Shown piece after piece: positions 53,520-62,697 of a DNA stretch of 64,000 bases (positions within the stretch are counted from its first letter, which is position 1; the number at the start of each line of letters is the position of its first letter). Source of the stretch: Rhodoplanes sp046000175. Lineage in GTDB: Bacteria > Pseudomonadota > Alphaproteobacteria > Rhizobiales > Xanthobacteraceae. The position numbers and the translations under genes are program-made. Where the stretch lies: contig NZ_JBEOMB010000048.1 of assembly GCF_046000175.1 (NCBI RefSeq), forward strand, positions 1-64,000. The letters run 5' to 3'. Below the pieces are notes generated by a model. It had not been told where the DNA came from. It did no database searches and saw nothing but the letters and a program-made list of their open reading frames with translations.

Positions 53520-54065
53520 TCAACGCGGGTTCGTTCCTTGCTGGGGAGCAGGAGCTGCCGCGGCCGCAGCCGGAGCCGCCGGGGCGGTGTCCGGATTCAG
53601 CCAGCAAGCATGCACACGCGTGTTCAGGGTTTCGGTGGCCTTCGGGTCGATGTTGCCCTGTCGCACGACGCACCTGAACGTCGTCTGAACGTGACCGCCC
53701 GGGCAGCCGAAACGATCGTACAGCTCGAGGTGCCGGAAGGCGGTGTCGAGGTCGTCGCGCCACAGCAGGCTGACCACTCGCTCGCCCAGCCAGACGCATT
53801 CGGCGGCGGCCGCCGGACCCTGCAGGGCGCGGCCGGCCTCGACGGTCTGATCCGCCCGCGTCTTGCGTTCGGTGCGAGCCGGATCGGCCGGCGGCTGTTG
53901 CTGCGGCGGCTGAGGTGCTGCCGGCGGTTGCGGTTGCTGCGGCGCCGGCGGTTCCGGCGGCTTCTGGTCCGGCGCCTGGGCGGCGGCCGGCGAAAGGAGG
54001 GCGGCACACGAGAGGAATGCTGCAGCGACGGCGGCGGCAGCGACGCGCGAACCGGAAAGAGGCAT
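53520..54065 (-). CDS. Exported Pro-rich protein of the beta-glucan locus (NdvD-like position)
   Basis: 181 residues. Signal peptide about 1-30 (ending LLSPAAAQA), then a Pro/Gln/Ala-rich segment to about 70, and a folded part with four Cys in AECVWLGERVVSLLWRDD, YDRFGCPGGHVQTTFRCVV and HACWLNP. From memory, a third gene (ndvD) lies between ndvB and ndvC in Bradyrhizobium, and related small proteins there are named beta-1,3/1,6-glucan biosynthesis proteins; the position and type fit. Function is not known. The start at 54065 is chosen because it opens the signal peptide. Upstream of ndvB on the same strand by 187 bases. Confidence 0.72.
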   Translation of the reverse strand: MPLSGSRVAAAAVAAAFLSCAALLSPAAAQAPDQKPPEPPAPQQPQPPAAPQPPQQQPPADPARTERKTRADQTVEAGRALQGPAAAAECVWLGERVVSLLWRDDLDTAFRHLELYDRFGCPGGHVQTTFRCVVRQGNIDPKATETLNTRVHACWLNPDTAPAAPAAAAAAPAPQQGTNPR

Positions 54066-54337
54066 GATGTGCTGTGAGCCTGGGCGAGTTCGTCCAGGAC
54101 GGCGTGGACCATCATGGACCGGAGCGGCATTACGGCATGGCGACAATGTCAATCTTGCGACGGACGGATCGTCTTGTCCACTCGTCCGCGCGGCATTCCC
54201 GGTCGTCCTCGTCCGGCGCCTGACGCGACCTCCGGCACCGGATCTGATCGTCGCTCCGCCGCCGCGGCCGAGAGCCCTCTTGGCGCGGCGTCGGCGGCAC
54301 GCTAGCACCTGCCGGTCGCTCTCCCACGGAAGCCTCC

Positions 54338-55972
54338 ATGCGTCTCCCGCTCAGCCTTCTGGTCGTCGCCGTCGCGCTCGTGGCGGGGTTCTGGTGGTGG
54401 CTCGGCCGGCCCGTGCCGGTCTCGCCGGTCGCCGGCGGCGCGCCGCCGGCCGACCGCAAGCTCGAATGCATCTCCTACGCGCCGTTCCGCGGCCTGCAGA
54501 ACCCGTTCGACCTGACACTGCGGGTGCAGCCCTGGCAGATCGAGGAGGATCTGGCGCGGCTCGCGCCGCTCACCCGCTGCATCCGCACCTACTCGATCCG
54601 CAACGGTCTCGACCAGGTGCCGGCGATCGCCGAGAAGCACGGCCTGAAGGTGCTGCAGGGGCTGTGGCTGTCGAGCAACCGCGAGCTCAACCGGGCCGAG
54701 ATCGCCGGGACGATCGCGCTGGCCAAGCGCTTCCCGCAGGTGATCACCGGCGTGGTGGTCGGCAACGAGGTGCTGCTGCGCGGCGAGCTCTCCGCCGCCG
54801 ATCTCGCCGGCGTCATTCGCGACGTGAAGGCGGCCGTGCCGGTGCCGGTCACCTATGCGGACGTCTGGGAGTTCTGGCTGCGCAACCGGGATCTGGCCTC
54901 CGCCGTCGACTTCATCACCATCCACATCCTGCCGTACTGGGAGGACATCCCGATCCCGGCCGCCGACTCGGGCGCCCATGTCGAATCGATCGTGAAGAAG
55001 GTCGCCGACGCGTTTCCGGGGCGCGACATCCTGGTCGGCGAGGTCGGCTGGCCGAGCGCCGGCCGCATGCGCGAGGGCGCGCTGCCGTCGCTCTCCAACG
55101 AGGCGCTCGTCGTGCAGGACGTGCTCGCCCGCGCCGCGCGCGGCGGGTTCCGGGTCAACGTCATCGAGGCGTTCGACCAGCCCTGGAAGCGCATCCTCGA
55201 AGGCACGGTCGGCGGCCACTGGGGCATTCTCACGGCCGGTGACCGGACACCGAAGTTCCTGGTCGGCGAGCCGGTGTCCGATCATCCGGACTGGGCGAAG
55301 CAGGCCGGGCTCGGCATCGCCGTGGTGCTCGCCGTGTTCGGCGCCGCCCTCCTGGTCGCCGGGCCGGCGCGGGCCGGGCTCGGCGTGGCCGTGTGGGGCG
55401 CCGTGATGGTCGATGCCGTCGTGGGCGGCGCGCTGGCCGGCTGGACGGCCGAGAAGATCATGGTCGAGAGCCTCGGCTGGGGCGGTTTTGCGCGCGGTGC
55501 GGGGTTTGCCGTTGCCGCGCTCGCGGCGCCGATCGTCGGGGCCGGGCTGCTGGTCCGCGGCGGGCGGCCGCCCGGCTTCGTGCCGGCGCTCGGCGGCCGG
55601 GCGGACCGCACCGGCGACGCGCTCGCGACCGCCGGCGCGTGGCTTCTGGTGCTGACCGCCGTGCTCGCCGTGCAGACCGCGCTCGGCCTCGTCTTCGATC
55701 CGCGCTACCGCGACTTCCCGTTCACGGCCCTCACCGCCGCGACGCTGCCGTTCCTGCTGATGGCGGTGCGGCCGGCTCGAGCGGGCGAGACGCTGGCCGC
55801 GACGGCGGGTGGGCGCGGACCGGCCGAGATCGTGATGGCGGTCACGCTGGTGCTGTCGGCCGGCTTCATCGTGATCAACGAGACGGTCGCGAACTGGCAG
55901 GCCGTGTGGCTCGCCGTCGTCTTCGTCCTTCTCGCCGTCACGCTTCTTCGCGTGCGGGGCGGGCGAGGCTGA
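54338..55972 (+). CDS. ndvC: GH17 and membrane-domain protein, NdvC type
   Basis: 544 residues. A membrane anchor at about 3-22 is followed by a periplasmic GH17 domain (about 40-300) with acid/base Glu144 (VVGNEVLL) and nucleophile Glu235 (LVGEVGWPSAG), and about seven to eight spans over 315-540. This is the make-up of Bradyrhizobium NdvC, which is needed for the beta-(1,6) linkages of the cyclic glucan and resembles yeast beta-glucanosyltransferases. It is divergent from the ndvB side. Its last 35 bases overlap the end of the convergent membrane-protein gene. Confidence 0.82.
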   Translation: MRLPLSLLVVAVALVAGFWWWLGRPVPVSPVAGGAPPADRKLECISYAPFRGLQNPFDLTLRVQPWQIEEDLARLAPLTRCIRTYSIRNGLDQVPAIAEKHGLKVLQGLWLSSNRELNRAEIAGTIALAKRFPQVITGVVVGNEVLLRGELSAADLAGVIRDVKAAVPVPVTYADVWEFWLRNRDLASAVDFITIHILPYWEDIPIPAADSGAHVESIVKKVADAFPGRDILVGEVGWPSAGRMREGALPSLSNEALVVQDVLARAARGGFRVNVIEAFDQPWKRILEGTVGGHWGILTAGDRTPKFLVGEPVSDHPDWAKQAGLGIAVVLAVFGAALLVAGPARAGLGVAVWGAVMVDAVVGGALAGWTAEKIMVESLGWGGFARGAGFAVAALAAPIVGAGLLVRGGRPPGFVPALGGRADRTGDALATAGAWLLVLTAVLAVQTALGLVFDPRYRDFPFTALTAATLPFLLMAVRPARAGETLAATAGGRGPAEIVMAVTLVLSAGFIVINETVANWQAVWLAVVFVLLAVTLLRVRGGRG

Positions 55973-56321
55973 GGGCCAGGATCGCGGCGCCGGTGCCGGC
56001 GAGGCCGGCATTGTAGAGCACGACGCCGAGCGCGCTCGCCGCGAGCCCGATCGCGAGCATGAACACCGACGGCCGGATCAGGTTGATCAGCGCGGCGCCG
56101 AGCGCCACCCAGCCGAACACGCCGACATTGAAGAGCCGCGACGCCACCAGCCGCACCATGCAGACGCCGGTCTGGTGGGACGTGCCGGCGTCGCAGGCGA
56201 GGCCGACGGGGGTGTTCTCGATCACCAGGTAGCGGATCCACAGGGCGGCGCCGAGCGCCAGGAAGCCGACCGTGATCAGCCCGTTGGTGGAGCGGCAGGA
56301 GGGCAGGAAGCGGGTTCGCAT
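55938..56321 (-). CDS. Small integral membrane protein
   Basis: 127 residues with about four hydrophobic segments (LITVGFLALGAALWIRYLVI; RLFNVGVFGWVALGAALINL; PSVFMLAIGLAASALGVVLY; AGTGAAILALSLARP). Two Cys flank the first loop. No family could be named with confidence. Its 3' end overlaps the ndvC-like gene tail to tail by 35 bases. A link to glucan export or modification is only suggested by position. Confidence 0.72.
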   Translation of the reverse strand: MRTRFLPSCRSTNGLITVGFLALGAALWIRYLVIENTPVGLACDAGTSHQTGVCMVRLVASRLFNVGVFGWVALGAALINLIRPSVFMLAIGLAASALGVVLYNAGLAGTGAAILALSLARPAREEA

Positions 56322-56359
56322 GGGGGCCTTTTGCTCTCGTCCATCGAGGGCTTTGCACG

Positions 56360-56497
56360 GTCATTCCGGGGCGGCGCACCGCGCCGAACCCGGAATCCAG
56401 CCCAGGATATGGCGTTCGCCGCTGGATTCCGGGTTCGCGCCGGAGCCTGCGCCCGGACGGCGCAAGCGCCGATCCGGGTGGCGCGCCCCGGAATGAC
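56360..56497. repeat. Intergenic repeat, family D, copy 1
   Basis: Ends GTCATTCCGGGGCGGCGC and GCGCGCCCCGGAATGAC, with inner arms GAACCCGGAATCCAGC / GCTGGATTCCGGGTTC. A second copy in the same arrangement is at 62698-62798. Confidence 0.8.
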
Positions 56498-56589
56498 GAA
56501 GCCTGCAAAGCCGTTCGGTTCGCAGAGAACCCCGATCGCCGCGTCGGCGCAAGGGTGCCGAAGCGTCGCTGCGCGGCGTGGAGCGTGCG

Positions 56590-57660
56590 TCAGGGCAGGG
56601 CGAGCATCTGGCCGTCGTAACTCGTCGCCCGGCAGGCGACGCCGGCGATGGCGACCGAGGCGCACAGCCGCGACGCGGCGAGCGCGCTCGCCACCGGGCC
56701 GGCGACCAGCCGCATCTCGACCAGGCCGGGCTTGCCGCCGTCGCGCAGCGCGATCGCCGGCTTCACCTCGGTCAGGAACTCGCCGGCTTGGCTGTCGCGC
56801 ACCTTGGCCCACAGGCCGCGCAGGCTGTCGATGCTGTTCGGGCCGCCGATCTCGATGGCGAAGCGCTTGCCGGGCTCGGGAGCGGCCGGGACCGGGGCGG
56901 GCGCCGGCGTCGCCGCGGTCGCCTCGCCTTGGGCCGCCGCCCGGGCGGCGAGCGTCTGGGCGTTCGGGTTCGGGCGCGGCAGCGGGATCTCGCTCGGCGG
57001 CATGCCGGCGACGGTGCCGGCGACCGACGTGGCGACCGAGGTGGCGCCCGCCGGGGCGGGCTCGTCGGGCGCACTCGCGACGGCCGGCGGGACCGTGGCT
57101 GTCGTGACCGGGTCCGAGGCGTCGATCGGCGGCAGCGTTCGCGGGTCCGCGGCGGCGACCGGCGCCAGGGCCGGGCGTGCCGGCTCGGCCCCGGCCGGCG
57201 GCCGGAACGTGCCGGCCGCGGCGCTCGGCGGCACCGCCATCAGGTCGCCGAGATCGGACCCGGCGGGGCTGCGCTTCGCCGCCTGGATCGCCGCGACCGA
57301 CCCGGTGAGGTCCTCGATCTGGCTTTCGAGCTTGGCGATCCGGCCGGCGAGCGTGTCGCGATCGGCCGCGAGCGCCCGCACCGTCTCGGCGAGCCGCTTC
57401 GCTTCCCGCTCCGCCTCGAAGGCGCGCAGGACGGCCTGGTTGGCCGCCTCGCGCACGGCCTCGCCCGGCACGGACGCCGCGACCGGTGTCGTCGCGGCGG
57501 CCGCGACGCGCCGCTCGCCGATCTGCGATTGCGCCGCCAGGACGGCGACGGCCAGCGCGCCGGCCGCGGTGAGGCCCCACACGACGGTGCGCAGCAGCGG
57601 GCTCATTCCGCCGCCGTCGTCGCCGTCGTCCAGGAGGGATTGCCGGGCCACGTCCGCCAT
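56590..57660 (-). CDS. Membrane-anchored protein with coiled coil and SPOR-like C-terminus
   Basis: 356 residues. One span at about 24-43 (VVWGLTAAGALAVAVLAAQS) is followed by a coiled-coil segment (about 68-122, ending ETVRALAADRDTLAGRIAKL and ESQIEDL). A long Pro/Ala/Thr/Val-rich linker leads to a C-terminal domain (about 260-356) reading RFAIEIGGPNSIDSLRGLWA and KVRDSQAGEF, which looks like a divergent SPOR domain. Envelope role inferred. Divergent from glmU. Confidence 0.7.
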   Translation of the reverse strand: MADVARQSLLDDGDDGGGMSPLLRTVVWGLTAAGALAVAVLAAQSQIGERRVAAAATTPVAASVPGEAVREAANQAVLRAFEAEREAKRLAETVRALAADRDTLAGRIAKLESQIEDLTGSVAAIQAAKRSPAGSDLGDLMAVPPSAAAGTFRPPAGAEPARPALAPVAAADPRTLPPIDASDPVTTATVPPAVASAPDEPAPAGATSVATSVAGTVAGMPPSEIPLPRPNPNAQTLAARAAAQGEATAATPAPAPVPAAPEPGKRFAIEIGGPNSIDSLRGLWAKVRDSQAGEFLTEVKPAIALRDGGKPGLVEMRLVAGPVASALAASRLCASVAIAGVACRATSYDGQMLALP

Positions 57661-57818
57661 GTCGCCTTAAAACTACGAATCGACTGACGAAAACCTACCA
57701 GAATTCGGCCGCGACCGCCGTGTCCGGCAGGCACCGGTTCCGACTTTTCGGGGGGCTTTCGGCAGGCTATGAGGGCGCAGTCTTCGGGGCCGAGGCCCGG
57801 ATGCAACGAGGGGTTCTC

Positions 57819-59180
57819 ATGTCGGCGCGATCCTGCCTGACCGTCGTCCTCGCCGCGGGCGAGGGTACGCGCATGCGCTCGTCGCGCCCGAAGGTGCTGC
57901 ACGCGATCGCCGGCCGCCCGCTGGTCGGCCACGTGCTCGCCGCCGTGCAGGCGACCGGCAGCCGCGTCGCCGTGGTGGTCGGGCCGAACGCCGACGCCGT
58001 GACGGCCGCCGTCACGGCCCAGGTGCCCGATGCCGCCGTGTTCGTGCAGGCCGAGCGCCGCGGCACCGCGCATGCGGTGCTGGCCGCCCGCGCCGCACTG
58101 GAACAGGGCGCCGACGACATCCTCGTCGCCTTCGCCGACACGCCGCTGATCCGGCCCGAGACGCTCGCGGCGCTGCGCGCCCCGCTCGCCGCCGGCGCCG
58201 CCGTCTCGGTGCTCGGTTTCCGCCCGGCCGACCCGGCCGGCTACGGGCGCCTCGTCACGCAGGGCGACGACCTCGTCGCCATCCGCGAGGAGAAGGACGC
58301 GAGCGCCGACGAGAAAGCCATCCGCCTGTGCAATGCCGGCCTGATGGGGATCTCGGGAGCGCACGCGCTGGCGCTGCTCGACCGCATCGACGCCAACAAC
58401 GCCAAGGGCGAGTTCTATCTCACCGACGTGGTCGAGCTCGCCCGCAAGGCGGGATTTCGCGCGGTCGTCACCGAGGCTGCGGACGACAGCGAGGTCTTGG
58501 GCGTCAACACCCAGGCGCAGCTCGCCGAGGTCGGCGCCGTGCTGCAGCACCGGCTGCGCGGCGCGTTGCTCGACGCCGGCGTCACCATGGCGGCGCCCGA
58601 GACCGTGCACCTCGCCTTCGACACCAAGATCGCGCGCGACGTGACGATCGAGCCCTATGTCGTGTTCGGCACCGGCGTGAGCGTGGCGGAGGGCGCCGTC
58701 ATCCGCGCCTTCTCGCACCTGGAAGGGGCGACGGTGGGCCCCGGCGCGATCGTCGGCCCCTATGCGCGGCTGCGGCCCGGCGCCGTGCTGGAGCGCGACG
58801 TCCACGTCGGCAACTTCGTCGAGATCAAGGCCGCGACCGTCGAGGCCGGCGCCAAGGCGAACCACCTCACCTATATCGGCGACGCCCGGATCGGGGCGAA
58901 GGCGAACATTGGCGCCGGCACCATCACCTGCAACTACGACGGCATCCTCAAGCACAAGACAGACATCGGCGCAGGCGCCTTCATCGGCTCGAACTCCTCG
59001 CTCGTCGCGCCGGTGAAGATCGGCGACGGCGCCTATGTCGGCTCCGGCTCGGTGATCACGGCTGACGTCCCGGCCGACGGCCTCGCGGTCGCCCGTGGCA
59101 AGCAGACCGTCAAGGAAGGCTGGGCGGCGCGCTGGCGCGCCGTGATGGCCGCCAAGAAAAAGCCGCGATCGGCGCCCTGA
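57819..59180 (+). CDS. glmU: Bifunctional GlcN-1-P acetyltransferase / UDP-GlcNAc pyrophosphorylase
   Basis: Makes UDP-N-acetylglucosamine for peptidoglycan and LPS. 453 residues. The N-terminal uridyltransferase domain has LAAGEGTRMRSSRPKVLHAI and the AEQRGTAHA-like AERRGTAHAVL. The C-terminal left-handed beta-helix with hexapeptide repeats contains VEIKAATVEAGAKANHLTYI and GTITCNYDGILKHKT, the acetyltransferase site. The start MSARSCLTVVLAAGEG at 57819 follows GAGGGG. glmS follows 108 bases later, so both steps of amino-sugar supply are together. Confidence 0.96.
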   Translation: MSARSCLTVVLAAGEGTRMRSSRPKVLHAIAGRPLVGHVLAAVQATGSRVAVVVGPNADAVTAAVTAQVPDAAVFVQAERRGTAHAVLAARAALEQGADDILVAFADTPLIRPETLAALRAPLAAGAAVSVLGFRPADPAGYGRLVTQGDDLVAIREEKDASADEKAIRLCNAGLMGISGAHALALLDRIDANNAKGEFYLTDVVELARKAGFRAVVTEAADDSEVLGVNTQAQLAEVGAVLQHRLRGALLDAGVTMAAPETVHLAFDTKIARDVTIEPYVVFGTGVSVAEGAVIRAFSHLEGATVGPGAIVGPYARLRPGAVLERDVHVGNFVEIKAATVEAGAKANHLTYIGDARIGAKANIGAGTITCNYDGILKHKTDIGAGAFIGSNSSLVAPVKIGDGAYVGSGSVITADVPADGLAVARGKQTVKEGWAARWRAVMAAKKKPRSAP

Positions 59181-59288
59181 GGTCGGCCCGTTCGGGCGGG
59201 TGCCGGTCCTGTTCTTGCTTCGCACCGACGCCGCCGGGTCCTCCGGCCGCGCGTCGGCGATCCGCTCGCGAAAAGGGGTGCTCCTCCC

Positions 59289-61112
59289 ATGTGTGGAATC
59301 ATCGGAATCCTCGGGCGCGAGGCGGTCGCGCCGCGGATGGTCGACGCGCTCAAGCGGCTCGAGTACCGCGGCTACGATTCGGCTGGCGTCGCCACCCTGG
59401 AGCACGGCCACCTGACCCGCCGCCGCGCCGAGGGGAAGCTCAAGAACCTGGAGCACCGGCTGGAGCGCGAGCCGCTCGCCGGCACCATCGGCATCGGCCA
59501 CACCCGTTGGGCGACGCACGGCCGTCCGAACGAGACCAACGCGCATCCGCATGCCGGAAAGCGCGTCGCCGTCGTCCACAACGGCATCATCGAGAACTTC
59601 AACGAGCTGCGCCACGAGCTGCAGGGCAACGGGGCGAGCTTCGTCACCGAGACCGACACCGAGGTGGTGGCGCACCTCGTCGACCACCTGATGGGGACCG
59701 GCCTGTCGCCCGTCGAGGCCGTCAAGGCGGCGCTGCCGCGGCTGCGCGGCGCCTTCGCGCTCGGCTTCCTGTTCGAGGGTGAGGAGGATCTCCTGATCGG
59801 CGCGCGGCGCGGCTCGCCGCTGGCGGTCGGCCATGGCGACGGCGAGATGTATCTCGGCTCCGACGCGATCGCGCTCGCCCCCTTCACCTCGACGATCAGC
59901 TATCTCGAGGACGGCGACTGGGTGGTCCTGAAGCGCGGCGGCCTGCAAGTCTACGACGAGTCCGGCGCGCCGGTGAAACGGACGACGATGAAGTCGGCCG
60001 CGTCGGCCTTCCTGGTCGACAAGGGCAACTACCGCCACTTCATGGCGAAGGAAATCCACGAGCAGCCCGAGGTGGTCGGGCACACGCTGGCGCACTATGT
60101 CGACTTCGCGAACGAGCGCGTGGTCCTCCCGGACCTGCCGTTCGACTTCCGCACCGTGCAGCGCGTCACCATCGCGGCCTGCGGCACCGCCTATTACGCG
60201 GGGCTGACCAGCAAGTACTGGTTCGAGCGATTCGCGCGGCTGCCCGTCGAGATCGAGATCGCCTCCGAGCTGCGCTACGGCGACGCCCCGTTCACGCCCG
60301 GCAACCTCTCGGTGTTCGTCTCCCAGTCGGGCGAGACCGCCGACACGCTGGCGACGCTGCGCCACGCCAAGGCGAACGGCCAGCACGTCGTCTCCGTCGT
60401 CAACGTCCCGACCTCCACGATCGCCCGCGAGAGCGACGTGGTGATGCCGACGCTCGCCGGCCCGGAGATCGGCGTCGCCTCGACCAAGGCGTTCACCTGC
60501 CAGCTGGTGGTGCTCGCCTGCCTCGCCATCGCGGCCGGCCGTGCCCGCGGCAATCTGTCCGAGGACGACGAGCGCCGCCTGGTGCGCGCCCTGATCGAGG
60601 TGCCGCGCCACATGACGGCGGCGCTGGCGCTGGAGCCCGAGGTCGAGAAGCTCGCCCGCGACATCGCCAAGAGCCGCGACGTGCTCTATCTCGGCCGCGG
60701 CACCAGCTTCCCGCTGGCGCTCGAAGGCGCGCTGAAGCTCAAGGAGATCTCCTACATCCATGCCGAGGGCTACGCGGCCGGCGAACTCAAGCACGGGCCC
60801 ATCGCGCTGATCGACGAGACGATTCCGGTGATCGTCATCGCCCCGCACGACCGCGTCTTCGAGAAGACCGTCTCGAACATGCAGGAGGTCGCCGCCCGCG
60901 GCGGCAAGATCATCCTGCTCACCGACCCGCAGGGCGTCGCCGAGGCGACGGTCGATTCGCTCGCCACCGTGGTGCTGCCGCACATGCCGGCCTCCGTCAC
61001 ACCCATGGTGTACGCGGTGCCGGTGCAGATGCTCGCCTACCATGCGGCCGTCATCATGGGCACCGACGTCGACCAGCCGCGCAACCTCGCCAAATCGGTC
61101 ACGGTCGAATAG
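59289..61112 (+). CDS. glmS: Glutamine--fructose-6-phosphate aminotransferase (isomerizing)
   Basis: First committed step of hexosamine synthesis. 607 residues: nucleophile Cys2 (MCGIIGILG), glutaminase domain 1-240 with HTRWATHGRPNETNAHPH, then two SIS domains (AACGTAYYAGLTSKYWFERF; VSQSGETADTLATLRHAKAN; YLGRGTSFPLALEGALKLKE) and the C-terminal PRNLAKSVTVE. No glmS ribozyme-like leader is evident in the 108-base gap. Confidence 0.97.
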   Translation: MCGIIGILGREAVAPRMVDALKRLEYRGYDSAGVATLEHGHLTRRRAEGKLKNLEHRLEREPLAGTIGIGHTRWATHGRPNETNAHPHAGKRVAVVHNGIIENFNELRHELQGNGASFVTETDTEVVAHLVDHLMGTGLSPVEAVKAALPRLRGAFALGFLFEGEEDLLIGARRGSPLAVGHGDGEMYLGSDAIALAPFTSTISYLEDGDWVVLKRGGLQVYDESGAPVKRTTMKSAASAFLVDKGNYRHFMAKEIHEQPEVVGHTLAHYVDFANERVVLPDLPFDFRTVQRVTIAACGTAYYAGLTSKYWFERFARLPVEIEIASELRYGDAPFTPGNLSVFVSQSGETADTLATLRHAKANGQHVVSVVNVPTSTIARESDVVMPTLAGPEIGVASTKAFTCQLVVLACLAIAAGRARGNLSEDDERRLVRALIEVPRHMTAALALEPEVEKLARDIAKSRDVLYLGRGTSFPLALEGALKLKEISYIHAEGYAAGELKHGPIALIDETIPVIVIAPHDRVFEKTVSNMQEVAARGGKIILLTDPQGVAEATVDSLATVVLPHMPASVTPMVYAVPVQMLAYHAAVIMGTDVDQPRNLAKSVTVE

Positions 61113-61181
61113 ATTCGACGGCGATCTCCGGGCCGCGCGCGCCACGCCGCGCGGCCGACCGCGAAGACAGGGCCGACGATC

Positions 61182-62060
61182 GTGACCGACACGCCGAAGC
61201 CGCCCGCGGACCCGCACATCGGGGCGTCGCACACCGGGGCGCCCAAGTCGACCGACAAGCCGCTCGTCCACCCGGCGCCGTCGCTCGGGGGCGGCGCGCG
61301 ACTGCGCAACTACTTCCTCACCGGCCTCGTCGTCGCCGGGCCGGTCGCCATCACGCTGTGGCTGACCTGGTCCTTCGTCACCTGGGTCGATGCGCTGGTG
61401 CAGCCCTTCATCCCGGTCCAGTACCGGCCCGAGACCTATCTGCCCTGGCGCATCCCGGGCACCGGCCTGATCATCGCGTTCCTGGCACTGACCATGCTGG
61501 GCTTCTTCACGGCCAACCTGGTGGGGCGGACGCTGGTCGAGTTCGGCGAGCGCCTGCTCGACCGCATGCCGCTGGTGCGCTCGCTCTACAAGGGCCTCAA
61601 GCAGGTGTTCGAGACGCTGTTCTCCGAGACCGGCTCGAGCTTCCGCAAGGTGGCGCTGATCGAGTTTCCCTCGCCCGGCATGTGGTCGCTGGTGTTCCTC
61701 TCCGCCTCGCCGGGCCAGCAGGTCTCCGACCGGCTGCCGGCCGGGGAGCACGTCTCCTGCTTCATGCCCTGCACGCCGAACCCGACCACTGGCTTCTTCT
61801 TTTACGTGCCGAAGAGCCGGATCATCGAGCTCGACATGACGGTGGAGGCGGCCGCCAAGCTGGTGATGTCGGCCGGCATGATCCAGCCGAACGGCAACGA
61901 GGGGCAGAAGAAGCTCGCGGCGCTCGCCGCGGCGGCGCAGACCATCCAGGCCGCCGAGGCGGCCGGCAAGGCGGCGGCCGCCGAGCACGCCGCCGAAGAT
62001 CGCGAGGGCGCCGGTCGGGACGGCGACGCGGCCCGCAAGGCCGCGGCCACGGCGGGCTGA
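61182..62060 (+). CDS. DUF502 membrane protein
   Basis: 292 residues from a GTG start. Two spans (about 46-68, NYFLTGLVVAGPVAITLWLT; about 104-123, GLIIAFLALTMLGFFTANLV) precede the family blocks RMPLVRSLYKGLKQVFETLF, FPSPGMWSLVFLS and CFMPCTPNPTTGFFFYVPKS. An Ala-rich charged tail ends the protein. Function of the family is unknown. It follows glmS by 69 bases, so cotranscription is possible. Confidence 0.9.
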   Translation: MTDTPKPPADPHIGASHTGAPKSTDKPLVHPAPSLGGGARLRNYFLTGLVVAGPVAITLWLTWSFVTWVDALVQPFIPVQYRPETYLPWRIPGTGLIIAFLALTMLGFFTANLVGRTLVEFGERLLDRMPLVRSLYKGLKQVFETLFSETGSSFRKVALIEFPSPGMWSLVFLSASPGQQVSDRLPAGEHVSCFMPCTPNPTTGFFFYVPKSRIIELDMTVEAAAKLVMSAGMIQPNGNEGQKKLAALAAAAQTIQAAEAAGKAAAAEHAAEDREGAGRDGDAARKAAATAG

Positions 62061-62082
62061 GCAGGCGGCGGACCGGGCGCGC

Positions 62083-62664
62083 ATGGTTCAGGTCGTGGTG
62101 CCCGGCGTGCTGCCGTCCGATTCGCTCCAGCCGGAATCGTTGCACGGCATGCGTGCGGCCGAGGCGCTGAGCAGCCGCCTGCTGCTCACCCAGCTCGCCA
62201 CGCGCGCCCTGGAGGACTGGTGCCGCGCCCGCGGTCTCGGCGCCGGCCGCATCACGGTGCGGCGGCACGACCGGCCGGCCCCCGCCGTGCTCGATCCCGA
62301 CAGTCTCGCGGCGCTCGGCGGGGACGCCCGCGGGACGACGCTGCGGCGGGTCGATATCCGGCTCGGCGGTCTGGTGCTCGTCGATGCCGTGAACTGGTAC
62401 TTCGCCGATCGCCTGACCGCGGCGATGCGCGAGCGCCTGCGCGGCGACACGCCGTTCGGCGAGGCGATCGCCGACCTGAAGCCGCGGCGCCGAACCTTCC
62501 ACGTCAGCGTCGCACCGGCCGACGTGATCGAGGCGGCGACCCGGGACGCCGGGCCGGATGCCGCGGCCGTCCACGTCTTCGAGCACCGCGCCGCGCTCGA
62601 CCTGCCGGACGGCACGCCGGTCGCCGTGGTCCACGAACGCTACCGGGCCGTGCTGGTGCGATAG
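62083..62664 (+). CDS. Chorismate-lyase-fold protein (UbiC-like)
   Basis: 193 residues. LVDAVNWYFADRLTAAMRER and DTPFGEAIADLKPRRRTF resemble the AxNWY...TPFG...RRT pattern of chorismate pyruvate-lyase-like proteins, and VVHERYRAVLVR fits the fold's last strand. No ubiquinone genes are near, so enzymatic role is uncertain. It follows the DUF502 gene by 22 bases. Confidence 0.62.
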   Translation: MVQVVVPGVLPSDSLQPESLHGMRAAEALSSRLLLTQLATRALEDWCRARGLGAGRITVRRHDRPAPAVLDPDSLAALGGDARGTTLRRVDIRLGGLVLVDAVNWYFADRLTAAMRERLRGDTPFGEAIADLKPRRRTFHVSVAPADVIEAATRDAGPDAAAVHVFEHRAALDLPDGTPVAVVHERYRAVLVR

Positions 62665-62697
62665 CGCCTCTCGCCCGTGGAGGCCTTGGCAGAATTC

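Noticed and set aside
50591..53677. Plus-strand open frame of 1028 codons opposite the NdvB-like gene
   Set aside because: Antisense shadow without motifs; the minus strand carries intact GH17 and GT2 motifs.
59181..59288. glmS ribozyme in the leader of glmS
   Set aside because: The 108-base gap shows none of the conserved ribozyme core, and such ribozymes are typical of Gram-positives.
57603..62084. Minus-strand open frame of 1493 codons opposite glmU, glmS and the DUF502 gene
   Set aside because: Composition is that of an antisense shadow and it lies opposite well-known enzymes.
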